Shown: positions 49,001-60,900 of the stretch, piece by piece
Position numbering within the stretch: the first letter of the stretch is position 1
Layout of the letters: each line of letters starts with the position of its first letter
From: Acanthaster planci
Taxonomy: Eukaryota; Echinodermata; Asteroidea; Valvatida; Acanthasteridae
Direction: 5' to 3'
Length of the DNA stretch: 64,000 bases
NCBI RefSeq assembly: GCF_001949145.1
Contig: NW_019091376.1
Span: 185,867 to 249,866, forward strand
Position numbers and translations under genes: made by a program
The notes under the pieces: generated by a model
The model's input: only the letters and a program-made list of their open reading frames with translations
Told to the model about the DNA's origin: nothing
Database searches by the model: none

Positions 49001-51412
49001 CGCTGCTGTCAGTAATCGCGGACGGTGGAAGAAGGGGGTGTCAGTACCCCGTACATTTTTGACGGGGGAGGGAGGCATGGACCATTAACATACACCTGTG
49101 GCAGGTCATATAATGAGCCGGGAGCTTCACGGATCACTCTATACGGCTGATTCCTGATGGTCCCAAACTTTGGAAATCTTTCTACCTATCAACCAATCAG
49201 TAAAAAAGCTTAGATAGCTTTTAACAGGACTTAATTATTGCAAGGGGTTAACATAGGCAAAATATTTACTCTCCAGCAGAACCCTTCCTTTACAAAACAA
49301 ATTCTCAGTTGTCAAATCATGTCCAGAGAGTTTGATTGAAGAAGACGGCATAATAATATATGCTTAATGGTATAGTCCGATTCGTTGTTTAAAACTAGCA
49401 GATAGAATGTGGGTACAGGTAATAAAATAAATCAAAAACTTATGTGCTGTGACCAAGTAGTCCGGACTAGTGAGTTAAATTCTGCCATTTTAGGACAACG
49501 CACCAGCATGGCATCCTTGTTTTCTGTGTCGAGGAGAATGGATCTGTTTGCTTAGTGTTAATCTGTACTTGCTGAGTAAACTGGTTGGGCAAGCAATAGG
49601 AATCCCCCTAAGTAAACTTTACCCACGCGCATTCTTGGTGCGTTATTTCGAGTCTCCTAGCAAAGTGTCCGATTTGTTGACAGATTCTTGCGAGGACATT
49701 TTTTTTTACAGTAGGGCCTAACAGTGGTCTTGTTAGAGCAATGTGGCTGCCGACATGACTCCCACTTGGAAACCCACTGCATCCTAACTAACTGGATTTG
49801 TCAAAGTACTCTTGTTTAAAACCCGATTAGCAGGTAGAGCTCTTATTTCCCTCAAAACGTTTTCTTTTCAAAGCTAACATAATTTTGTCTTTTACTATTT
49901 TATGTGCTTGCTCTCTGTGCACTGAGATGTATCCACTTCAATCGTAGCCTAAAGGCCCATGAGGGAAGATCTTGCCATAGTCACTTTACCAGCAATCAAA
50001 ATGCCACCGCAGTTCAGTATCAATGCGTTTAGATTGTTGTTGTCTTGGGGAAGGTGGGGAGTTTTTGTACAGTGTAGCCAATATAATATAACTGGTTCTG
50101 TTTCTGAGTTTGCTAGGATTTAGTTGAGACGATAATTATTGAAAGACAAGCAATTGAAAAACAATACAAAAAAATTGTGATATGAACTACAGGTAACTTA
50201 TAATGAATAAAACAGAATTTTCCCCTTTAGGTTCTATTGCAACCGTACCCCCCCCTTCACTACGCTACTAGAGAATAAAAGGTTTGGCACCGCAAAACTC
50301 ATCACGAGCAAGCCTGAGAACCCTGCATGTGCATTTGGCATTAGTTTGATGCTTCCAATGAATCTGTTTTAACATTGAAATTCGTCCGTATTCGTGCGGA
50401 AGTTTATTACCACCGCAAACGTAATATTGACAAATGCTCTGTAATGATGCAGTAATGAGCCTTTCGCAGCATGCATGGTGGACATAACAGGAGGGCGCTA
50501 TTTGAAGTGAGTAAATTTGGAGTAGACGCAACAGATTTTACCCAAACCAAACAGCGCTCTTCTATCGTGTCCGCCAGGCCTCATTATAGGCCTAATGACA
50601 CGCCGAAGACAAGCAGAGCTGTAGAGTAGAGCCGACTTCAGACTTCGAAACCAAAATAGCTGTTCATTACGTATCTACTACATAATGGTGCTATTGTGGG
50701 CTGATTCTTCACGTGCACTAACGCATAATCCACCATTTTATTACCAACAATTGAAACACTCATGTCGCAACTCTTTTTTTTTAAATAACTCAGAGGGTGA
50801 GTTCCATGCAGCAGCGCCAATGTGCTTTCGAAGGGGGGGGCGGTCAGTTAAACCACTATCTCTCAACAGAGGTCGCCACCGAAATACACCGCTTAGAGCT
50901 TGGGTGGAGACGGTTTTCGGAAGCATTTCACTCGTGGGACAGAGCAATACTGTACATGTTTTTCAGGACGTTTCACAATTTTATGTGTAATTTTAATACG
51001 GTATTTTTGAAAACAGGCTGTCCAATCTGACAAATATCATCTTTTACATCTAAAAAATACACTTTTATGAGATTTAAATTTACAGTTATAATTGAATTAA
51101 ATAAATTTAGTACTCATAAAAGACTGAGAGCTATGAAACATCAAAATAGTAACTATGCCAATTTTGAGAGACAATAAATATAATATAAAAATAAAACTCG
51201 AAGCAGTTTTCAGGAGGGCCGCCATACTGCAGAGGGCGGGATTTGTAATCTAAAAACAGCTGATAGGACTTGGAGAAAAGATGAACCACTTTCTAATACA
51301 ATGTTCCCTGCAGTACTACATGTCGTGTTCATTATGGTGAGTGTCTTAAATTAAATAAAGACCCATATTTTGCCTTGTGGCTGCCAGGCAAGTGCATCCA
51401 AGTGACAGGATT

Positions 51413-51418
51413 TTTATT
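51413..51418 (-). terminator. Candidate poly(A) signal of the astacin gene
   Basis: AATAAA on the minus strand (TTTATT on plus), about 350 bases after the astacin stop codon. Confidence 0.45.
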
Positions 51419-51764
51419 TGATTGTGAAAGACTGTAAATCTGCCTTCATATTTTAGCATTCCATTTGTCGAGTACTACATCTTCCCATAAAATACTGCAT
51501 AAATGTCTACCTTGTCAATCTTCAAAAGCTTGAATTACAATAATAATGTAGCTCACAGGTTGTGTATTATAGCTCGGCGTATTAGTTCTGGGTCCCTCTT
51601 ATTTGTTCGTGTATTGAAAGATATACATGACTGTGAAAAATAACACTTTTAAGATTGCAGTCATCACTGGTCATGGCAGCAATTATTATAAGAACATGTG
51701 TGAGAACAAAATCGGGCAATTACGTCACACCGAATTCAGTCAGGAAGGTTGGTACCGCCACGGA

Positions 51765-51970
51765 CTACTGCTTAAGCAAAACGGCGAAGAGCAGGACAGC
51801 CTCCAGGAGCAGACAGGTGTGGTGTAGTTTGGTCGTGTCCACGCCGCTACCGGGGCCCCCCTGGCACAACCCGCAGCTCAATTGACAGTACTCCGTCATG
51901 TACTCGCTGTTGATCTCGCAGTCGCCGTTCAATGCCAACATGTCACAGTTCTCGTTGAGATCCATGCAGG
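51765..51970 (-). CDS. Astacin exon 13 (ShK domain 3 and hydrophobic end)
   Basis: TCGCAG before, stop TAG at 51767-51765, 206 bases. It codes for a third ShK domain (402-436) that lacks the usual Trp, then GGPGSGVDTTK and a hydrophobic run CLLLEAVLLFAVLL before KQ. The layout of small residues, spacer and terminal hydrophobic run resembles a GPI-attachment signal, but one Glu lies inside the run. Confidence 0.9.
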
Positions 51971-54900
51971 CTGCGATAGAAGAATCACATGCACTTGTGA
52001 AGGGTCATTGTGAAGTGACAGTTATTACGTTCGACTTTATTTATTATCCACAGAATGTTTACATCTATTACGTTTTACTGCTTCGTCAAACCTTCACTGA
52101 CTATAATACAAACATTGCAAATGTTTACTATTGTCCTTTTGCCTTCTGATTCACTATTAACTGTCTATTGTCATAAAATGGTTAGGTTTTGCCACCAGTT
52201 ACAATGAGCAAAGACAAGAGGGCCCCTAAGCCTCAGAGGATGTTTACGAAATTGTTAGTTTCTCTAAACTTTTTTGTCATGACTTACAACCGCACTTAGG
52301 CTAGATGTATTTGGGGCTGTGTCTTATTCTATGAACCCCGAGCGGAACCAAGAGAGGGCGCAATTTCATTTGCAAAGATGGAACCTTTGGCGGGAACTGC
52401 ATATCGCTGATTACAAACTACTATGAAATGCACGCCTTACGGTCGCGTCTCTACCTACATAAAATGAACACTGCCCAACAAAATGGCTCTTTTTAACCGA
52501 TGAGGGGGTGCTTCTGCTTGAGGCGGATACTCACCGACATTGCTCTGCGTGCACTGGCCACAGCTCTGTTCACAGTTGGGCAGCATCCATTGGGGGTTGT
52601 TTTGACATTCGCCTTGGCTGGCCCACAGCCCACAGCGTTCGTCCATATCCATGCACACGGAATCTGTAAAGATAAACAAACGGTGTACCCGCAAGCCTAT
52701 ATCTCATGTAATTTCCACCAAACGCATCCCTGCACCACCACAGGATCCAACACTTTCATGTCCCAGTGGACGCGCAGCATTACACAAATCGAATCCCGTC
52801 CCACGCTCCACCGCTTCCGGGATTACCTTTTTAACCCAGCTCTCCACTCGAGTCAGGCACACTCTCCTGAGAATCGTCAGAACATCCTGGCCAAAACGTC
52901 GAGTTAACACTCACCGGTTCTTTTACGACCACACCTCTTCCAAAAGAGATTGATTCCATGGTGCACCCGTAAGCCTAAATCTCATGTAACTTCCACCGTG
53001 CTAAACTGCAAATCTTACTCAAATGTAAATCAACCGATTTCTTCCGTGATGGACGATTAATCACACAGGCAGTTTGCACACAAAGCCAATGCTGCTCTGT
53101 CAATCTTCTCAATTGGGAACTAGTTCTGATCATCCACGACCAAACATTTGCCAAATTAACTTTTTTAATACAGCCTGTAGTTTGCAACAGCGCAAAGTCA
53201 GATATTTTCATTAACCTAGAGTCTTATTTCCTTGCAATGATTTTAGATTACATTACATCTTTTCACCGGATCTCTCTCTCATAACTTGCTGGGGGTTCAT
53301 CGTGCAGCCTTGCGCAGTTGTATATGACTAATTCATTTGTTTTCTGTACATTATTGTTTATTAGAGGCAAAAGCTAATCGAGGATTTCGACTTCTTTACT
53401 CGGAATAACTTTTGTTATCAGGTAAATATATATCATTAGAAATTAATCGACGAATTGAACTCCATGCTCACTTTTTCCTCAACACAATACGCCACTCAAA
53501 ATTAGAGGAAATTCACCGGCATCACCAATTTGCCGGTGGCAGTCAAGCAATGAGGCGTACCTTGAGTGGTGATGGCTCTACCGGCACTGCAGATGCCGCA
53601 ACTACGGCGGCAGTTCACGGTCATGTAGGCTGGATTTTCCTGACACTCGCCGATACTGGCCCAGAACTGGCAGTTGACATTGTTGTCGACGCAATCTGGC
53701 ATTACAGAATGAGAGTTATTACTCTCCCGGTTGGAACTATAATCCCAAATCAGCCCTTCAGAATTACAGTACTTAGAAAAATGATAATATATAGCGTACG
53801 GGAACAGTTGAAATAAACAGACTGGGACGACTTGAAAAGATATTACGGCTTAACCCCTTACAACCACCAACATAGCTCGTGTAATTTACTAGAGTATCGC
53901 TTTCGCTGTCAAGAACTGCTTGTCACTGTTGGAACCCCCGAGCTTACAATAAACAGCTTATTACCTCTGCAGATTTCGATTTTAAATAGTCTTAGGCCTA
54001 TACTTCATTTCATGTTGACCATGATTTTCTATCAGTTTTTCCCCCAGTGTCAAACATTTAAAAAACCAAACAAGCAAATCATATGATTTTAACAGCAAGC
54101 AAGTTTTTTTTCAAGAGACAAGCTAGACATCCTGAGCCACGGATAGATTTCTTCGTTAATCTCAGCCTTGTAGGCCGTATGTACATTAAATATCTGCACC
54201 ACAGGATAGCGATAGTTGAAACAAAACAGAGCACAAAAGGAAGAAGAAAAAAAAACGAGTGCTTACTATTTTCGGGTGTCGTCCCGGTCCCGGTTCTTCT
54301 ATCACCTGAACATAAAAAAACATAAAAATAGAGATCGGATCCCATCGTCAGAAAGGATGTTTGAAATAAATCAAAGCACAATGAGTAATTTGTTTCACTG
54401 CACCTTCTCCACTCCTTCGTGTCTTCAGTTAACAAACAAACAGAGATCTCCTTATAAGACTTAAAGGTTTTCATGGTGAAAGAAACTAGAAGAGATAAAT
54501 ACATGGTGTTACCGCAATCTTTACTATAGATCTAGAGATCTCCTTGTTTACTATTCTAGATGGCCGTTTTGTGCACGGTATATCACAGTGGTGCATGGTA
54601 CCGGATTTAGCGGTTTCGTGCATCTCCCGTAGAGGCATGAAATGTCTTGCGGAGATTGTTGCAGTGCCCAAACAGAAGGGCTGGACTTACCACATTCGTA
54701 GTAGGTATTGAGTTTGAATATGTCCGTGGTGCTGAAGTCATTTCTGTTACCAATGGCGACGTTCTGGCGTGGTACGATGGTGTCCCGGCCGTTTCTGGTG
54801 AAGGCATTCCGTGGGTAGTGCATGATAGAGAAATAGTCATACTGGGTCTGGAGGTTGTCGATGAAGTCGGCGCTGTAGCGCTGGAAGTTGTACTCAAGGC

Positions 54901-57900
54901 CTGCATAAGAAGGGGGAGGGCGTGTTATTAGGAGTCGATCGTTCCGTATCAGCAATTTCCACAGACAAAAGCCAACAGTGGTATCGCCGAAACTTGCCTT
55001 CGCATATATTCAAAGTTTCGGATGACAGAAAACTAGCCCAATGTCTTTCCTGTACGGAGAAAGGATAAAAAAGTTTGTTTGTGTCTAACACAGCTGCTAT
55101 TTTGAGCTTTTGTTCTACGTTTGTGTATTTCAACAGTGCATACAAACCAGAAGTTCCCCTATAGGCTGCTATATCAGTATTTCATTTGCACCACGAATGC
55201 TAGACACCAGACCAGTGCCGTGCAGGCGCTTCACATGGGTTGGTTCCGTCTCTGATGCAGTTAGTCCCACATTGCAGACAAATGGAAGAATGTCACAACG
55301 GGTGACAGTTAATAAGCCAGTACTAAATGGTTTTAGCCCACTCAGTAAAGACCTTTGTGTAAAGACGTTTGTGTGAACGCGTTTGACAGAAACACGCGAC
55401 TGGAAATGCGACTGGTCGCCTAGCCTTCGATTTTCTGGAGTCACATTTTTGACTTTCGAATTTCCTTGTCTCTGTCTCAATCATTCAGAAACTACACAGT
55501 TTAAGGGGTACACATGGTTGTTGTGAATAATGACTTTCATCTTTCTGATCTTTCTGAATGTTATCATAATCACACAGCCTAAACTGATCAGGTGACAACA
55601 AAGGAATATTATGTGTCAGGAACTCGACATCAAATTACCAAGAGTCAACTACAAGTTTATCACAAGTCTGAGCCTGCGCGCTAGCCTGGTACAATGAGCT
55701 TCACTACCGTAGAAAGGCCGTCTCCAAATCAGCTGGCTACGGCCCGCAAGTATCACAGGCGTATGTGGGAAGTAGCCCTTGCCGCTGGCCATTGGTCTCC
55801 CACAGGCCAACCCCGTACAACGGAAAGTTCACAACTCTGACGCTAAACTTGGAGCCGTACCGGTATAGCAAACGAAATTTGAGGTCTGCTGTAATAGACA
55901 AGGAAGGCGAAAGGGCAGGAGTGCGAGTGCTTATCGGACTTCCTACAGATATTAGACAGGAAAAGGTGCATTTCGTGCACACTGGAAGGATGAATATACA
56001 GTGGAGTCCAAGCAGATATCTTTTTAAATTCATGTTTTTGTTGACTTCAAATTGCAATGCGTAGCACTTAAACATTTCATTAGAAGTTTAATTATTTCAT
56101 CAAGCATGTACATAAATACTTCACATCAGTTTTGCGGATGCAATCTCTGACAAGGATGACTACCAAAGAATACAATAATGCGGTACATATTCAGGAACTT
56201 CGCAATACGTCCAATTCTTTAAACCTAAAAGTATTACAGCAATACCTTGTTCATGAGGCCATCGGATCATTTCTCCATTGTTGAAGATAAGTGCAATCTG
56301 TTTTGTTATCCTCCCGGGCACTCGCTAAAGCTTGGCGAGTTGCGATATCTTCAAAGTCTCTTTTCCCAGGAGTGCAATCGCGGTACACCATAACCACTGG
56401 CCCACAGAAACCCACCGACCGTACCAGATAGGGGTCTCTTCCCTGGCCACAGCCACGCTTACCCGGTATGACGTTCTGTAAGAAGACGGTGACAAACTGG
56501 TCCCTATCCGTCCGCGTCTGCTCGTGTTGGAAGCCCGCGGCGTGCATCATCTCGTGCATGATGACCCCACGGGCAAAGTTGCAGGTTCCACCCACGGAGA
56601 GTTCCTGTCGCCCGCCCCGACGACCGACTGCCGAGAAACACCTAAGGAAATTGCCAAGCAGGGGTAGACAAACTAGAACATCGTAAGAAGTCCAGAGGAA
56701 CTATCCACTCCTCACAGTGCTTTCAAATTAACCTGTTCCCAAACTGCAAAACTAAAAATGTTAACACATTCACAAGTCAGGAGGAGTTAGACACACTCAT
56801 CATCATGACTGCAAACAAAAATATTGTCGTAAGCGGAAGGTGGAGGTGAGGTGGTGAAAAACGGCCTCCGTAGCTGCTGTCGTGTGTAGGGCAAAGAGAT
56901 CCATTGCAGCGCTACCGCGTCTAGGCCGTGGAGGTGTTGGTAAACATTTTCACTTATAGTACTTTCAGAAGCATAATGAACAGGGTCATGTGATAAGCTG
57001 TATGTTTGTATACCGACCACGTGACAGTAAACTTACCCCTGCCTTGGCACAATATGCACATAATCTCTCTGATTGGTTCTTTGAACCCATCGTAGACAAG
57101 TGGTCTCGTGGTACCTCCGAATGGCGTTTAAGATGCGGCCCCTCGCTCCAGCATCTGACGGAGAAAGTACCGGTATACAAGAAGAAATTAAGACAACAAA
57201 AATCACACGAAACGTAACAGTTGTCTGAGCATGCACCTGTATCTAATCCTGGGTGCCAAACTTAATTCACTTATACATGTAGTTGAAATATGTTTGTCTC
57301 CCGAACTTGCCCGATATTTACTGTAGACGGTCCTTACCAAAGGCATTGTCGATGAAATAAGGCACCACGCCGTTTGGCCAGCGCCTGTTACGGTTGCGTA
57401 CTGCGGTCTCGAGTGGGCGCTGTTGATGATAATTAGACACATGACAAGTCAGTTATGATCAGTCACAGGCATAGAACTGACTGAACCATTGTAAATTGAT
57501 CGAGTAGCTTCATTTGAATATCCACAGCCAAATATCAAATCTCATCACTGAAAAGATGATTGCCGTGTCGGTTTAACAATTGGTTGCGAAAGGAGTCATC
57601 TCTGTCATCAACTTCTGGTTCCAATTCGCGATTAATTGAAAACAGAACCGACATCGATGACTACTGTATTAAAGTGACTTCCTCACCCACCTTGTGTACT
57701 AACCAACAGCAGTCGGACAATATACAGTACTTCCAGCTCCAAATATCATAGAATCTGATGTGTATTTATAACTAGCACCGTACTTACCGTCATGTTGTAT
57801 TCGTCGACGTCAAAACCAAGGACAACGTCGCCTTCAAACGTAATGTTTCGTAAATCTGTTGAAAAAAACACAGAACTAAAAATGCTGACAAGCTTTCTAC

Positions 57901-60900
57901 ATTCAAAAGGAACATCCTAGAAAGTATCATCGTTTTGACTATTGCTTTCCTAGTCGGTGGGGTACAAGGATATTTGAGACCAAGGCTCAGCTCCAAGCAG
58001 GTAATTCCCAATTTAGAGGTCAATTCACACTCGGCACAAAAGCAGAGACAACGCGCGAAATATTTTGACGTCAGATCCAAACAGTACAGGTACATTCAGC
58101 GAAATCGCAACACGCCGACTGGCGCGAAGTTCGTTGCAACTGTTTTTCTGAAGTCGTATTTGCTTCCCATTCGCCTGAAGGATGAGCTGGCCTTTTTGGT
58201 ATAATTGCGCCTGCGCTGGCAATACAGAGCCATCTGCTCTTCGATAAGTGGGAAAACCAACATCTTATTTTTTTCTCGTGTAAAGGTAGGTTCATACTTT
58301 GGGCGCATGTGAAAGCAAGCGAATTTCACTTCACGAAAGATTTGCAGCAAAACTTTGCTCTTGTTGAAATGTGCTTAATCACCCTTAGATCACCATTCGA
58401 TCAATATTTGATTTCATAATGCAAAGTCGCATTTTTGTTCGCTTTTGCGCCGAGTATGAACTGGAATTAAGGTAATCCCTGACATTGTCATGGAAACAAT
58501 CAAGACAGTTCAAGATTGGATGGAGTTATTCACCTGGTGTCATCTGAAAATACTGTTTCACGATCAGGTCCATGCTGTCCTCTTCATTTTTTGTCCCAAA
58601 CATTTCCATCTCTGACAAACAAAAGAAAGGAGAGAGATGAAAATGTCTGACTTTAGTCCTTTTTTTGCTCGAAATTCACGTGGTGGCACCTCCATCCATG
58701 AGCAGTTACTCGAGCTCGATTCCCACGACGCCGTTCAGTTTTGATCATGCCTACCTTCTGAACCTGATCATGCATGGATCTCTAAAACTGGTTTTATTGA
58801 GACTGATAACTCTTGAGTCCTTGGGTGCTGATTGACAACATTCAAAGATGATACAGCAAGGATCGGTGCTGTCAAATGGGCTAGCGCCGCCACATCCACA
58901 GCCGACGGGCTCGCGATCAACACCCATGACATTTCATTTCCACTTTCTCTCTCAAAACGATAGTTAACTACACTTTTTCATAATTTTTTAAAATGCCTCA
59001 ATCTAAAGATGCTTTGGTCTTTAACTCGATTTCCAAAACATATTGCTGAGCATGTCCTCTTCTTTTTGGCGAAAGTGATTCGAAAAAGTTGCACTGTTCA
59101 CAGTTTTGTTTTGTTAGATTTTCCACTGTTTGCTCTTCAAAGTCGATAAGCCTTTCAAGATAGTTAAATAAAACTGGACCTGCAATTTGTCAAACAAACT
59201 TTAGAGCCTTTACCACATTAAAAGGTCTGAAAATAATTTATGCTTCCCATCCCAAACTCAAGTGTGGTTAGGCTAACAGACAGTCAAGATTTGAAGGTAG
59301 GTGAGTCATATTTGCGCAGGCTGAAAACCGAAAATGAAACACCACAAACGCTAAACTGACTTACGCTCGAATGTTGGCTCCACAGCGATGATCTGCGGTA
59401 AAGGAGGAAAAGGATCATTGGTCGAGGTACATTAATCAAACACATCAGTAACGGAAGAGTGCCAGGAAGTGGTTAGATGTCAGAAAATGTGGCAGGGTTG
59501 TTAAAACATGTGGATCAGTTTTTACTATATTCTTCCAACAATTCTGGCGTACAACAGTACATTTAGCGATTCAGAAGAGGTCATTGCAAAAAGCTGTACC
59601 AATCTGCAGTGGTGTGTCCAGATCTTCGGTCGGAGGGGAAGGGGCAAAATGGGAATAATTTGTCTAAAAACGACTTTCAAAATAAAACATTTTCATCCCA
59701 AAATTTCTCACCCCCACAGAAGGAGTACCATTCTTAAAATGCCGGCGTTGTCGATTCTTTGCCGTTTTATGTTTGCAACATGGGGGGTCCCCACTGTTGG
59801 ATATGCTGCTTGCCCTTGAGGTTAGGACTTATGAACGTTTAAATGAGTTTTGGGAGGAGTGAAATTCGTGAAAAAGAAACAATCAAAACATGCAATTCGG
59901 AACGCTTGTGTTTGCTTTACTCGAAACGTCGTGCTCAAAGATAACGAAATGTAAACACAAACCCAGACAATTTGAAGCTATCATTGTAATGGGAAGTAAG
60001 TGAAACTGGCTGTAAATCAAGGGCCATGCACCACTTGTGTCTCATGGCCGACACGGCCATGAAAACAAAGTGTCTGCATGTATGATGACAGGTAATGCTT
60101 GACTTGGGAAAAGTGAGCAAATGTTTGATAAAAATTAAATTTGAATCGGCAAGAGATGTTTCCCAGCCTGTCAAGAGTACACTTCACTTATCGAATCGCC
60201 CATATCATTGTTAAAACGAATGATTTCAGAAGTGATTTGGAATTTCATTTTTGTCCTTTCTATGGGATGGTGAATTGCAGCATCCAAGTTAACCAACTGT
60301 GGCTCTTCGTTTTGCATTTGTCTGTGACATTTGACAATGAATGGTGTCAAACCAACTTCAAAATGTGTCTTTGAAATCAGCAAAGTACTAACATACCTCA
60401 AATGCAGGCATTCCATTGGGGCGTAGATCCAATGTAGCATTGTCAAAGGTGTCCGGTTCTTCAGGGAGCTATTCGAGAAGAAAATCGTAACCTTTTTATT
60501 GATTAAGTCCTAATCTGATTTCACAAAATAATGTGCGTTTCTAAGGGCCCATGTATTAATCTTAATTTGGTACAGTTTTCTACTTGTTTTAAATGTATAA
60601 AAAATTATGTAACATTTATTTTTGAGTAGACGAATTGAACACTGCACTGTGTGAAACAGCTGTAGAGCTTCTCATGGCAAAATCTTGCAGTGACGTCATT
60701 TTAGGAAGACACGATATTTAATTGGGGTTTTCTGAAGCTGATTTATTTTCCAATGTTCGTCAAATTTCCCTGCCTACACTCGTGGGCCAATTCTTCCCCA
60801 AAACTAGGCGTAAGTTCTTCTCAAATGAACGAATGTTATCTCACAATGGTTTTCCGGCAGACATTTAACCATGCAGCTGTTTACTTGGTTCATTAAAAAA

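Larger units (their letters stand above)
32292..51412. other. 19-kb intergenic region without a supported gene
   Basis: Frames of up to 180 codons occur (for example 33713-34228, 34380-34847, 42077-42619), but none shows a domain, a family resemblance or a convincing splice structure. CpG-rich patches lie near 35500-35770 and 43400-43660. The region also holds a LINE 3' end and the repeats listed separately. Being next to a developmental regulator it may hold enhancers. I see no defined motif cluster that proves this. Confidence 0.55.

Noticed and set aside
52760-52830. tRNA-like word AATCGAATCCCGTCCCACGC
   Set aside because: It resembles a T-arm, but no acceptor, D or anticodon arm can be folded around it.
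56251-56462. Reading on past the donor of astacin exon 8
   Set aside because: The frame stays open by chance for 70 codons, but the conserved astacin sequence continues only after splicing to 54900.
56628-56630. CAG as the acceptor of astacin exon 8
   Set aside because: It breaks the frame from exon 7 and deletes the conserved CFSAV. The TTAG at 56642-56643 keeps both.
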